Source: Leucobacter rhizosphaerae | Lineage (GTDB): Bacteria; Actinomycetota; Actinomycetes; Actinomycetales; Microbacteriaceae | Length of the DNA: 64,000 bases | Direction: 5' to 3' | Assembly: GCF_022919175.1 (NCBI RefSeq) | Contig: NZ_CP095043.1 | Coordinates: 62,001-126,000 of the forward strand | Shown here: one piece after another, positions 34,908 through 44,194 of the stretch | How the letters are laid out: each line of letters begins with the position of its first letter | Numbering within the stretch: position 1 is the first letter of the stretch | Notes under the pieces: generated by a model | Databases searched by the model: none | Seen by the model: the letters and a program-made list of their open reading frames with translations, nothing else | What the model was told of the DNA's origin: nothing | Made by a program: the position numbers and the translations under genes

Positions 34908-37181
34908 GTGGAGGGTCCTGAAATCAAGTTCGCCGAGGCCGTGCTCGACAACGGCAAGTTCGGCAAACGCACCATCCGATTCGAAACCGGGCGTCTCGCC
35001 CAGCAGGCACAGGGCGCGGTCGCCGCGTACCTCGACGAGGAGACCATGCTCCTCTCGGCCACCAGTGCCTCGAAACACCCGAAGGAGCACTTCGACTTCT
35101 TCCCCCTGACCGTCGACGTTGAGGAGCGCTCGTACGCTGCGGGCAAGATCCCCGGCTCGTTCTTCCGTCGCGAGGGCCGCCCCTCGACCGAGGCGATCCT
35201 CGTCTGCCGACTCATCGACCGCCCCCTGCGCCCGTCCTTCGTGAACGGCCTCCGCAACGAGGTGCAGATCGTCGTGACCGTGCTCTCCATCGCGCCGGGC
35301 GAGTTCTACGACGCCCTCGCGATCAACGCCGCGAGCGCGTCGACCCAGATCTCGGGTCTGCCCTTCTCCGGCCCGATCGCGGGTGTGCGCCTCGCGCTCA
35401 TCGGCGACCAGTGGGTCGCGTTCCCGAACGAGGAGCAGCTCAAGGACGCCGTCTTCGATCTGATGGTCGCGGGCCGCGTGGTCGTCGACAAGAACGGCGC
35501 GGAAGACGTCGCCATCATGATGGTCGAGGCCGAGGCCACCGAGGGATCCTGGAACCTCATCAAGGCCGGCGCGACCAAGCCCGACGAGGCCGTGGTCGCA
35601 CAGGGGCTGGAAGCGGCGAAGCCGTTCCTCTCCCAGCTCGTCAAGGCGCAGGAGCAGCTCGCCGCTCAGTCGGCGAAGGAGATCCAGGAGTACCCGGTCT
35701 TCCTGCCCTACACCGACGAGGTCTACGCGGCCGTCGCCGAGCTGGCCGAGGCCGAGCTCGCGGGGATCTACCAGATCGCCGACAAGCAGGAGCGCCAGGA
35801 CGCCGATGACGCGCTGAAGGCGCGTGTCAAGGACGCCATCGCGGCGAAGATCGCGGACGGTGCGCTCGACGCGTCGGCCGAGGGGCAGGTCTCCGGTGCC
35901 TACAAGTCGGTCACGAAGAAGGTCGTCCGCGGCCGGATCCTCACCGACGGTGCGCGCATCGACGGCCGTGGTCTGCGCGACATCCGTGCGCTCGACGCCG
36001 AGGTGCAGGTCATCCCGCGCGTGCACGGTTCGGCGATCTTCCAGCGCGGCGAGACCCAGATCATGGGTGTCACCACGCTGAACATGCTGAAGATGGAGCA
36101 GCAGATCGACTCGCTGTCGCCCACGACCAGCAAGCGCTACATGCACCACTACAACTTCCCGCCGTACTCGACCGGTGAGACCGGCCGCGTGGGCAGCCCC
36201 AAGCGTCGCGAGATCGGGCACGGCTTCCTGGCCGAGCGCGCGCTCGTGCCGGTGCTCCCCGCCCGCGAGGAGTTCCCGTACGCCATCCGTCAGGTCTCCG
36301 AGGCGCTGAGCTCCAACGGCTCGACCTCGATGGGCTCCGTGTGCGCGTCGACCCTGTCGCTGCTGAACGCCGGTGTGCCGCTCCGCGCGGCCGTCGCGGG
36401 CATCGCGATGGGTCTCGTCAGCGACGAGGTCGATGGTGAGACGCGTTACGCGACGCTCACCGACATCCTCGGCGCCGAGGATGCGCTCGGCGACATGGAC
36501 TTCAAGGTCGCCGGTACCTCGGAGTTCGTGACCGCGCTGCAGCTCGACACCAAGCTCGACGGCATCCCCTCGGATGTCCTCGTCGGCGCGCTGTCGCAGG
36601 CCAAGGAGGCGCGCACGACGATCCTCGACGTGCTCGGCCAGGCGATCGACGCGCCCGACGAGATGGCGCCGACCGCGCCTCGCGTCATCAGCGTCCAGAT
36701 CCCGGTCGACAAGATCGGCGAGCTCATCGGGCCCAAGGGCAAGACGATCAACGGGATCCAGGACACCACCGGTGCCGACATCTCGATCGACGACGACGGC
36801 ACCGTCTACATCGGTGCGGTCGACGGCCCGTCGGCGGAGGCCGCGCGTGCGCAGGTCAACGCGATCGCGAACCCGCAGAACCCCGAGGTCGGCGAGCAGT
36901 ACCTCGGTACCGTCGTGAAGAACGCCGCGTTCGGCGCGTTCGTCTCGCTGCTCCCGGGCAAGGACGGCCTGCTGCACATCTCCGAGGTGCGCAAGCTCGC
37001 CGGCGGCAAGCGCATCGACAGCGTCGATGACGTGCTCTCGATCGGGCAGAAGATCCTCGTGAAGATCACGAAGGTCGATGATCGTGGCAAGCTGTCGCTC
37101 GAGCCCGTGATCGAGGAGTCCGCTGCGGACACCGCCGAGGCGGAGGCTGCTCCGGCGGCTGCCGAGGCACCCGCGGAGTAA
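34908..37181 (+). CDS. pnp: Polyribonucleotide nucleotidyltransferase (PNPase)
   Basis: A 757-residue trimeric 3'-5' phosphorolytic exoribonuclease and degradosome-type factor. Two RNase PH domains (about 10-260 and 345-580) flank a helical domain; the KH domain lies near 600-660 ([15 protein letters not shown]) and S1 near 665-735 ([18 protein letters not shown]). The C-terminus is an Ala/Glu tail. GTG start with GTGAGGAGA upstream. The usual partner rpsO is not upstream in this window. RNase J, another RNA decay enzyme, is encoded 7 kb downstream. Confidence 0.97.
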   Translation: MEGPEIKFAEAVLDNGKFGKRTIRFETGRLAQQAQGAVAAYLDEETMLLSATSASKHPKEHFDFFPLTVDVEERSYAAGKIPGSFFRREGRPSTEAILVCRLIDRPLRPSFVNGLRNEVQIVVTVLSIAPGEFYDALAINAASASTQISGLPFSGPIAGVRLALIGDQWVAFPNEEQLKDAVFDLMVAGRVVVDKNGAEDVAIMMVEAEATEGSWNLIKAGATKPDEAVVAQGLEAAKPFLSQLVKAQEQLAAQSAKEIQEYPVFLPYTDEVYAAVAELAEAELAGIYQIADKQERQDADDALKARVKDAIAAKIADGALDASAEGQVSGAYKSVTKKVVRGRILTDGARIDGRGLRDIRALDAEVQVIPRVHGSAIFQRGETQIMGVTTLNMLKMEQQIDSLSPTTSKRYMHHYNFPPYSTGETGRVGSPKRREIGHGFLAERALVPVLPAREEFPYAIRQVSEALSSNGSTSMGSVCASTLSLLNAGVPLRAAVAGIAMGLVSDEVDGETRYATLTDILGAEDALGDMDFKVAGTSEFVTALQLDTKLDGIPSDVLVGALSQAKEARTTILDVLGQAIDAPDEMAPTAPRVISVQIPVDKIGELIGPKGKTINGIQDTTGADISIDDDGTVYIGAVDGPSAEAARAQVNAIANPQNPEVGEQYLGTVVKNAAFGAFVSLLPGKDGLLHISEVRKLAGGKRIDSVDDVLSIGQKILVKITKVDDRGKLSLEPVIEESAADTAEAEAAPAAAEAPAE

Positions 37182-37195
37182 CCGCTCCCGATCCG

Positions 37196-37236
37196 CACCG
37201 CGCCCGTCATCTCCTCGTGAGGTGGCGGGCGCGGTG
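37196..37236 (+). terminator. Terminator after pnp
   Basis: CACCGCGCCCG and CGGGCGCGGTG make a perfect 11-bp stem with further CATCTC/GAGGTG pairing toward the loop. Confidence 0.65.
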
Positions 37237-37285
37237 CTGTGTGCGACGGGTGGTGCGGGTGTGTGTTCGGGGTCAGCCGAGGGCC

Positions 37286-37291
37286 TAGGCT
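37286..37291 (+). promoter_or_regulatory. -10 box of a leaderless promoter (M16 peptidase)
   Basis: TAGGCT with six bases (GGAGGG) to the ATG at 37298. Confidence 0.5.
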
Positions 37292-37297
37292 GGAGGG

Positions 37298-38698
37298 ATG
37301 CGCGAACCCATTGCACTGCCCCTCGATCTCCCCGAACTCGCCGTGGACCTGAGCGGGGGACTGGTCCGCCGCTCCGTGCACCCGAGCGGTCTGCGGGTGC
37401 TCACCGAGCACATGCCCGGCGCACGCAGCGCCGCGATCGGGTTCTGGGTCGGCGTGGGATCCCGCGACGAGCAGGCGGAGCGCGGCGACGCCCCGGGCAG
37501 CCTCGGCTCCACCCACTTCCTCGAGCACCTGCTCTTCAAGGGCACCCCCGAACGCGACGCCTACTCGATCGCGACCAGCTTCGACCGCATCGGCGCCGAG
37601 CACAACGCGCTCACGGCGAAGGAGTACACCTGCTACTACGCGAAGGTGCGCGACGCCGATCTCGACGGAGCGGTGACGGTGCTCGCCGACATGGTGGCGA
37701 ACTCGGTGCTGGATCCCGAGGAGTTCGAGACCGAGCGCGGCGTGATCCTGGAAGAGATCGCCATGGCCGCCGACGACCTCACCGACGTCGCCAACGAGCG
37801 GTTCTTCGAGGAGGTGCTGGGGACGCACCCCCTCGGTCGTCCCATCGGCGGCAGCCCCGAGACGATCCGAGCCGCGCGCCGCGACGACGTCGACCGGCAC
37901 TACCGTGATCGCTACGACCCCAGCACCCTCGTGGTCACGGCAGCCGGGGCGGTCGACCACGACCGACTGCTCGATCAGGTGCTCGCCGCGCTCAACCTGT
38001 CGCCGGAGGCGCGCTGGCACACGGAACGATCGGTGCTGCCGGTCCGACGGGACCAGGATCGCACGGAGACCCCGATCCCGAACCGCGCGAGCACGACCGA
38101 GCCCACCCGCATCTCCGCTGCCCCGCGCGTGGCTCTGTTCCCGCGCCAGAGCGAGCAGATCAACCTCATGATCGGCACCCCCGGCCTCCGCGCCTCCGAT
38201 CCGCGCCGCTTCGCCTTCGGGCTCATGAACGCGGTGCTCGGCGGGGGCATGTCGAGCCGCCTGTTCCAGGAGATCCGCGAGAAGCGCGGCCTGGCCTACA
38301 CCGCATACTCCTTCGGTGCGAGCTACTCCGACGCGGGCCTCTTCGGCATCTACGCGGGCACGGCCCCCGAGAAGAGCGGCGAGGTCGTCGAACTCGCGCT
38401 CGCCGAGTTGCAGCGGATCGCCGACGGCGGCATCACGGAGGAGGAGCGCGAGCGCGCCCTCGGTCAGATCGCCGGCTCGACCGCGCTGGCGCTGGAGGAC
38501 TCGGACACACGCATGGGTCGCCTCGCGCGCGCCGAGCTCGGCAGCGGCGAACTCTACGACCTCGATACCTCCCTCGAGCGCTTCCACAGTGTCTCGGCCG
38601 AGGAGATCCGCGCCATCGCCGCGGCGCTCGCGGACGCGCCGCTCACGGTCGTGGCCGTCGGCGACACCGCGCGGTCGAGCCTCGTCGCGACGGCTTAG
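37298..38698 (+). CDS. M16-family zinc metallopeptidase
   Basis: A 466-residue pitrilysin/insulinase-type peptidase. The inverted zinc motif HFLEHLLFKGT (HxxEH) is near residue 72, with the distal zinc Glu in EIAMAADD about 75 residues later; the second M16 domain has GGGMSSRLFQEIREKRGLAY near 315. Such proteins (M. tuberculosis Rv2782c-like) form a closed peptide-degrading chamber. It lies between pnp and dapB in the conserved actinobacterial order. Its physiological substrate is unknown. Confidence 0.9.
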   Translation: MREPIALPLDLPELAVDLSGGLVRRSVHPSGLRVLTEHMPGARSAAIGFWVGVGSRDEQAERGDAPGSLGSTHFLEHLLFKGTPERDAYSIATSFDRIGAEHNALTAKEYTCYYAKVRDADLDGAVTVLADMVANSVLDPEEFETERGVILEEIAMAADDLTDVANERFFEEVLGTHPLGRPIGGSPETIRAARRDDVDRHYRDRYDPSTLVVTAAGAVDHDRLLDQVLAALNLSPEARWHTERSVLPVRRDQDRTETPIPNRASTTEPTRISAAPRVALFPRQSEQINLMIGTPGLRASDPRRFAFGLMNAVLGGGMSSRLFQEIREKRGLAYTAYSFGASYSDAGLFGIYAGTAPEKSGEVVELALAELQRIADGGITEEERERALGQIAGSTALALEDSDTRMGRLARAELGSGELYDLDTSLERFHSVSAEEIRAIAAALADAPLTVVAVGDTARSSLVATA

Positions 38699-38701
38699 TC
38701 T
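38696..38701 (+). promoter_or_regulatory. -10 box of a leaderless promoter (dapB)
   Basis: TAGTCT overlaps the peptidase stop codon TAG and stands six bases before the dapB ATG at 38708, so dapB may be read independently of the peptidase. Confidence 0.55.
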
Positions 38702-38707
38702 AGAGTC

Positions 38708-39514
38708 ATGAACACTCGTGTTGCCGTCGCCGGAGCGACGGGCCGCCTCGGAACTCTCATCTGCGACATCGTCGACGCCGATCCCGCGCTGGATCTCGTC
38801 GCCCGCATCACGAGCGCGTCCGCACCCGAGACCGGAGCGGAGGCTGACATCCTCGTCGACGTGAGCCACCCGGACGCGTCTCCCGACATCGTGTCGCGCG
38901 CACTGGATCGCGGCCAGCGGGTGCTGATCGGCACGAGCGGCTGGTCCGAGAGCCGCCTCGAAACGCTGCGCGCGCGGTTGGAGTCCGAACCCGACGCGGC
39001 CGTGATCGTAGTGCCGAACTTCTCCCTGGGGTCCGTGCTGGGCACGACGCTCGCGCGGGTGGCGGCGCCGTTCTTCGACGCCATCGAGATCATCGAGGCG
39101 CATCACCCCGGCAAGGTCGACTCGCCCTCGGGCACCGCCGTGCGCACCGCGGAGCTCGTGGCCGCAGCGCGGCAGGGACGCCCGGTGGACGCGCCGTTCG
39201 CGGATCAGCCCGCCCGCGGCGAACTCGTCGCGGGGATCCCCGTGCACAGCCTGCGCCTCGCCGGTGTGGTGGCGAAGCAGGAGGTGCGGTTCGGGGGAGC
39301 GGGCGAGGTGCTCACGATCACCCACGACACGCACTCCAGTGAGGCGTACCGGGCCGGTATCCGCGCGGCCCTGGCCGCGCTCCCCGCCGCTCGCGGGCTC
39401 ACCGTCGGCCTCGACGGCGTACTCGGCCTCGACCGGGTGCTGGCCGATCCCGCGTCGCCTGAGGCCGCGTCGCCTGAGGCCGCGACCGCCGACGACCCGG
39501 GATCCCGCGCGTGA
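38708..39514 (+). CDS. dapB: 4-Hydroxy-tetrahydrodipicolinate reductase
   Basis: A 268-residue NAD(P)H-dependent enzyme of lysine/diaminopimelate synthesis. The cofactor loop VAVAGATGRLG is at residues 5-15 and the catalytic segment EAHHPGKVDSPSGTA near 132. The C-terminus is extended by about 20 residues, ASPEAASPEAATADDPGSRA, containing a 15-bp tandem duplication and probably disordered. Predicted leaderless start. The stop overlaps the next gene's GTG. Confidence 0.94.
   Translation: MNTRVAVAGATGRLGTLICDIVDADPALDLVARITSASAPETGAEADILVDVSHPDASPDIVSRALDRGQRVLIGTSGWSESRLETLRARLESEPDAAVIVVPNFSLGSVLGTTLARVAAPFFDAIEIIEAHHPGKVDSPSGTAVRTAELVAAARQGRPVDAPFADQPARGELVAGIPVHSLRLAGVVAKQEVRFGGAGEVLTITHDTHSSEAYRAGIRAALAALPAARGLTVGLDGVLGLDRVLADPASPEAASPEAATADDPGSRA
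39454..39483 (+). repeat. 15-bp tandem duplication in the dapB C-terminal tail
   Basis: GCGTCGCCTGAGGCC occurs twice in tandem, in frame, encoding the repeated ASPEA in the dispensable-looking tail. Confidence 0.85.
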
Positions 39515-39978
39515 GATTCAGCGCCCGCACTCGCGCGATCGCCGGTGTTGTGCTCATCAGCGCGCTGCTGGTGCTCTACTTCGTCTTCGCCGGGATCCGC
39601 GCCGTCGCGCTGCTCTCGTCGGGATCGGTGATCCCGGTGCTCATGGGCGTTGCGATGCTCGTGCTCCCGCTCCTCGGCGCCTGGGCGCTGCTGCGCGAGC
39701 TCTGGTTCGGCAAGGAGGCAACGCGGCTCGCGGATCGCCTGGACGATGCCGGGCGGATGCCCGAGGAGGAAGTGGACGTCTCGCCGACCGGTCGACCGGA
39801 TCGCGAGCAGGCCGAAGCGGCGTTCCCGAAGTACCGCGCCGAGGCCGAGGCCGAACCGGAATCGTGGCAGGCCTGGATGCGCCTCGGGATCGTCTACGAC
39901 GCATGCGGTGACCGAAAGCGCGCTCGAGGGGCGATCCGACAAGCGATTCGCCTCGAACGCAACGAAATCCGTCGTTGA
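39511..39978 (+). CDS. Two-span membrane protein with TPR-like tail, unknown function
   Basis: A 155-residue protein with spans at about 10-32 and 41-62, then a cytosolic part in which FPKYRAEAEAEPESWQAWMRLGIVYDACGDRKRARGAI-type spacing (residues about 108-145) resembles one tetratricopeptide repeat (W..LG..Y...GD...A). GTG start overlaps the dapB stop (GTGA), so production is coupled to dapB. Conserved next to dapB in related genomes as far as I recall; function unknown. Confidence 0.7.
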   Translation: MRFSARTRAIAGVVLISALLVLYFVFAGIRAVALLSSGSVIPVLMGVAMLVLPLLGAWALLRELWFGKEATRLADRLDDAGRMPEEEVDVSPTGRPDREQAEAAFPKYRAEAEAEPESWQAWMRLGIVYDACGDRKRARGAIRQAIRLERNEIRR

Positions 39979-40013
39979 TCCCTGAGAAATTAGGGAAAAC
40001 CTGAACGGGTGCA

Positions 40014-40019
40014 TAGAAT
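40014..40019 (+). promoter_or_regulatory. -10 box of the APC transporter gene
   Basis: TAGAAT, 102 bases before the ATG at 40122, with TTAGGG about 18 bp upstream as a weak -35. Confidence 0.4.
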
Positions 40020-40121
40020 CGGGGCCGAGCGACAGCGTGCGGGGCCCCATGACCCCGTGATCTTCGAGCGCTGCCGCAAGAGCACCGAGCGCTGCGGCGC
40101 GCAAGAAAGCACGGATCTCAC

Positions 40122-41720
40122 ATGGCGAAATACGATCTCAACGCCCCGGAACCCGCGACCCGCACCCTGGATTCGGTGTCGGGGATCAGCAAGAAGGGTC
40201 TGCCCGCCGGGTCCGTCGGGGTGCTGGGCGCCCTCGTCATCGGCCTCTCCGTCTGCGCACCGGCCTACACGCTGACGGCCGCCGTCGGCCCCGCCGCGGC
40301 CGAGGCCGGGTATCAGACCCCCGCCATCTTCCTCATGGGCTTCATCCCGATGCTCCTCGTCGCGCTCGGCTACCGTGCGCTCAACTCGGCGATGCCCGAT
40401 TCCGGCACCTCGTTCACCTGGGCGACACGGGCGTTCGGCCCGTGGATCGGCTGGATGGCCGGCTGGGGCCTCATCGCCGCAACCGTGCTCGTGCTCTCGA
40501 ACCTCGCGGGCATCGCGGTCGAGTTCCTCTTCCAGTCGCTGAGCATCCTGATGAACGACCCGTCGATCGCGGACATCGCGGACAACAAGTTCGTCAACAT
40601 CCTCGTCTGCCTCGGGTTCATGGCGCTCGCCACGCTCATCTCGTACCGGGGCATGACCTCGACGAAGATCTTCCAGTACGTCACGGTCATCTTCCAGATG
40701 GCGGTCATGATCTGGTTCGTCGTCGCGATGTTCGTCGGCGCGGGCAACCCCGCGAACCCCGAGGGACGCACGCCCGAGCTGTCGTGGTTCAACCCGTTCG
40801 AGGTCTCGAGCTTCAGCGCGTTCGCCGCCGGGATCGCGGTCTCCATCTTCGTCTACTGGGGCTGGGACACCGTGCTCACGATGGGCGAGGAGACCAAGCC
40901 GTCGAAGGGTCGACTCTCGACGGAGAGCAAGGCCGCCCTGATCCTGATCGCGATCCTGCTCGTGCTGTACGTGGGCACCGCGACCGCGACCGTCGCCTAC
41001 GCGGGCCTCGGGGACGGCGAGACCGGCCTCGGCAACGAGGCGATCATCGAGAACGTCTTCGCCGCGCTGGCGCACCCCGTCATGGGGTCCGCCGCGATCC
41101 TGCTCTCGCTCGCGATCCTCGTGAGCGCGATGGCCTCGATCAACTCGACCGCGATCTCCCCGGCCCGAACGCTGCTGGCGATGTCGCACTACCGCGCGCT
41201 GCCGGCTGCCATCAAGCGCATCCACCCGAAGTACAAGTCGCCTTACGTGGCGCTGCTGCTGTCGTCCATCGTCGCGTCGGTGTTCTACGCGGTCATGCGA
41301 TTCATCTCCGAGGACGTGCTCTGGGACACCATCACCGCACTCGGCATGATGGTGTGCTTCTACTACGGGATCACCGCGCTCGCGAGCCCCTGGTATTTCC
41401 GCAAGCTCGCTCCGCGCGAGGGGTTCGGCTCGGTGCTCTCGAAGATCGTACTCCCCGGCGTCGGCGGCATCCTGCTGCTCATCGTGTTCGTGAAGACCAC
41501 CGTCGACGCCATGGACCCGGAGGCCGGGTCGGGCAGCAACATCGCCGGCGTCGGCCTGGTCGGCATCATCGGTGTGGTGGTGCTCGGGATCGGCGTCGTG
41601 CTGATGCTGCTGCAGTCGCGGGCCGAGCCGGCGTTCTTCCGCGGCCAGGTGCTGTCGCGTGCGGACGCGACCGACGACACCTCCGCGATCGAGCTCTTCG
41701 ACGACGGGCTGGGGAGCTAG
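40122..41720 (+). CDS. APC-superfamily amino-acid permease
   Basis: A 532-residue transporter with about 12 membrane spans. The N-terminal GLPAGSVGVLGALVIGLSVC and the first-span region match the amino acid/polyamine/organocation family; the loop ETKPSKGRLSTESKAAL near residue 262 and the YRALP...HPKYKSP segment near 360 are also typical. It imports an amino acid or amine, substrate unknown. It has its own promoter and sits between dapB and thyA without being part of either function. Confidence 0.88.
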   Translation: MAKYDLNAPEPATRTLDSVSGISKKGLPAGSVGVLGALVIGLSVCAPAYTLTAAVGPAAAEAGYQTPAIFLMGFIPMLLVALGYRALNSAMPDSGTSFTWATRAFGPWIGWMAGWGLIAATVLVLSNLAGIAVEFLFQSLSILMNDPSIADIADNKFVNILVCLGFMALATLISYRGMTSTKIFQYVTVIFQMAVMIWFVVAMFVGAGNPANPEGRTPELSWFNPFEVSSFSAFAAGIAVSIFVYWGWDTVLTMGEETKPSKGRLSTESKAALILIAILLVLYVGTATATVAYAGLGDGETGLGNEAIIENVFAALAHPVMGSAAILLSLAILVSAMASINSTAISPARTLLAMSHYRALPAAIKRIHPKYKSPYVALLLSSIVASVFYAVMRFISEDVLWDTITALGMMVCFYYGITALASPWYFRKLAPREGFGSVLSKIVLPGVGGILLLIVFVKTTVDAMDPEAGSGSNIAGVGLVGIIGVVVLGIGVVLMLLQSRAEPAFFRGQVLSRADATDDTSAIELFDDGLGS

Positions 41721-41764
41721 CGGGCGGCTGGGTGTTGATCGCGTCAATGTCCGAGGTCGGCGAG

Positions 41765-41770
41765 TAGACT
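41765..41770 (+). promoter_or_regulatory. -10 box of a leaderless promoter (thyA)
   Basis: TAGACT with seven bases to the GTG at 41778. Confidence 0.55.
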
Positions 41771-41777
41771 CTGAGCC

Positions 41778-42587
<810 letters not shown>

Positions 42588-42589
42588 CG

Positions 42590-43198
42590 GTGCGCATCGG
42601 CATGATCTGGGCGCAAGCCTCCGACGGCGCGATCGGCCGCGACGGGCAGATGCCCTGGCACCTGCCCGAGGACCTGGCGCACTTCAAGCGGACGACGCTC
42701 GGTGCGCCCGTGCTCATGGGGCGACGCACCTGGGAATCGCTGCCCGAGCGGTTCCGCCCGCTTCCCGGCCGGGAGAACCTGGTGATCACCCGCGATGCCG
42801 CCTACGACGCGCCGGGCGCGACAGTGCATGCGTCTCTCGATGCCGCAGTGCGGTCCGTGGGTCAGTCAGCGGTGTCGGCCCGGTCGGTTGCCGGGTCCGG
42901 ATCCGGGCCGGCAACTGGGCCGACCTCTGAATCCAGTGCGGCCCCTGACGCGTGGATCATGGGCGGGGGCGAGCTGTATCGCGCCGCCATGCCGCTGGCC
43001 GCTGAGCTCGTCGTCACCCGCATCGATCTCGAGGTGCCGGACGCCGACACCTTCGCGCCCGAGATCGGGCCGGAGTGGCGTCTCGCCGATCCCGGCGCGC
43101 CGCTCGTCGCGGCCTCCGGCCTCGGCTACCGCTTCGAGCGCTGGGTGCACCTCCCGGAGGACGCCGGGCAGCAGTCGCAGCAATCTCCGGTAGCCTAG
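42590..43198 (+). CDS. folA: Dihydrofolate reductase with an internal insertion
   Basis: A 202-residue NADPH enzyme regenerating tetrahydrofolate. IGMIWAQASDGAIGRDGQMPWHLPEDL at the N-terminus (Asp of the active site in LPEDL), LMGRRTWESLP near 43, NLVITRD near 62 and WIMGGGELYRAA near 122 are standard. Between the helix ending VRSVGQ and WIMGGG there are about 30 extra Ser/Ala/Gly-rich residues, making it longer than the usual 160-170. GTG start two bases after thyA. Confidence 0.93.
   Translation: MRIGMIWAQASDGAIGRDGQMPWHLPEDLAHFKRTTLGAPVLMGRRTWESLPERFRPLPGRENLVITRDAAYDAPGATVHASLDAAVRSVGQSAVSARSVAGSGSGPATGPTSESSAAPDAWIMGGGELYRAAMPLAAELVVTRIDLEVPDADTFAPEIGPEWRLADPGAPLVAASGLGYRFERWVHLPEDAGQQSQQSPVA
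43191..43196 (+). promoter_or_regulatory. -10 box of a leaderless promoter (dapA)
   Basis: TAGCCT overlaps the folA stop and stands six bases before the dapA GTG at 43203. Confidence 0.55.
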
Positions 43199-43202
43199 TC
43201 AG

Positions 43203-44180
43203 GTGGCACACCCAGAGAATCCCTTCGGACAGGTCCTCGTCGCTCTCGTCACCCCGTTCCAGGCGGATGGTGAGGTCGACTGGCCCGCAGTCGAACAGCA
43301 CATCGAATCCTGCATCGCGAGCGGCGCGGACGGCATCGTCGTCACCGGCACGACCGGTGAGACCTCGACGCTCACCGACCCCGAGAAGATCAAGCTCGTG
43401 GAGGTCGCGAAGGCCGTCTCGAGCGGCCGCGCGAAGGTGATCACGGGCGGCGGATCCAACGAGACCGCGCACGCGATCGAGCTCTACCAGGCCAGCGAGA
43501 AGGCCGGCGCCGACGGCGTGATGATCGTCACCCCGTACTACAACAAGCCGACCCAGGCGGGTCTGCTCACGCACTTCCGGATGGTCGCGGACGCGACCGA
43601 TCTCCCCGTGATCCTCTACGACATCCCCGGGCGCACCGGCGTGCCGATCAAGTACGAGACCATCCTGCGGCTCGCGAAGCACCCGAACATCCTCGCGGTC
43701 AAGGACGCCAAGGGCGACTTCAGCGAGGTCAGCCGCGTGCTGAACCAGACCGACCTCATGTACTTCTCCGGCGACGACGCGAACGTGCTGCCGCACCTGT
43801 CGATCGGGGCCACCGGCCTCATCGGCGTCACGGCGAACATCGCCGCGGCCCCGTACCGGGTGATCGTCGACGCGGTCAATGCCGGCGATCTGCACACCGC
43901 TCGTGCCGCGCACCAGAGCCTCGAACCGCTCGTGCGCGCCGTCATGACCCACGTGCCCGGCACGGTCGCGGCCAAGTACATCCTGCACGGCCTCGGCCGT
44001 ATCGGCAGCCCGCGCGTTCGGCTGCCGCTCGTCGGACCGGAGGAGTGGGAGGCCGCGCTCATCGAGGACGAACTCGCCCTCATCTCCGACGTCCCCGGCG
44101 TCGATCTTTCCAACTTCAGGCCGGACCGCAACGCGGCTGCCGGCGGTGCCCTGCCCCAGATCGCAGGCACCACCCGCTAA
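43203..44180 (+). CDS. dapA: 4-Hydroxy-tetrahydrodipicolinate synthase
   Basis: A 325-residue TIM-barrel lyase condensing pyruvate with aspartate semialdehyde, the first committed lysine step. GTTGETSTLT near residue 50, VTPYYNKPTQAG near 108, YDIPGRTGVP near 139 and the Schiff-base Lys in LAVKDAKGDF near 166 are all present. GTG start with leaderless -10 spacing, although a terminator does not separate it from folA. RNase J follows after 14 bases. Confidence 0.96.
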   Translation: MAHPENPFGQVLVALVTPFQADGEVDWPAVEQHIESCIASGADGIVVTGTTGETSTLTDPEKIKLVEVAKAVSSGRAKVITGGGSNETAHAIELYQASEKAGADGVMIVTPYYNKPTQAGLLTHFRMVADATDLPVILYDIPGRTGVPIKYETILRLAKHPNILAVKDAKGDFSEVSRVLNQTDLMYFSGDDANVLPHLSIGATGLIGVTANIAAAPYRVIVDAVNAGDLHTARAAHQSLEPLVRAVMTHVPGTVAAKYILHGLGRIGSPRVRLPLVGPEEWEAALIEDELALISDVPGVDLSNFRPDRNAAAGGALPQIAGTTR

Positions 44181-44194
44181 TAACAGGAGGCCCC

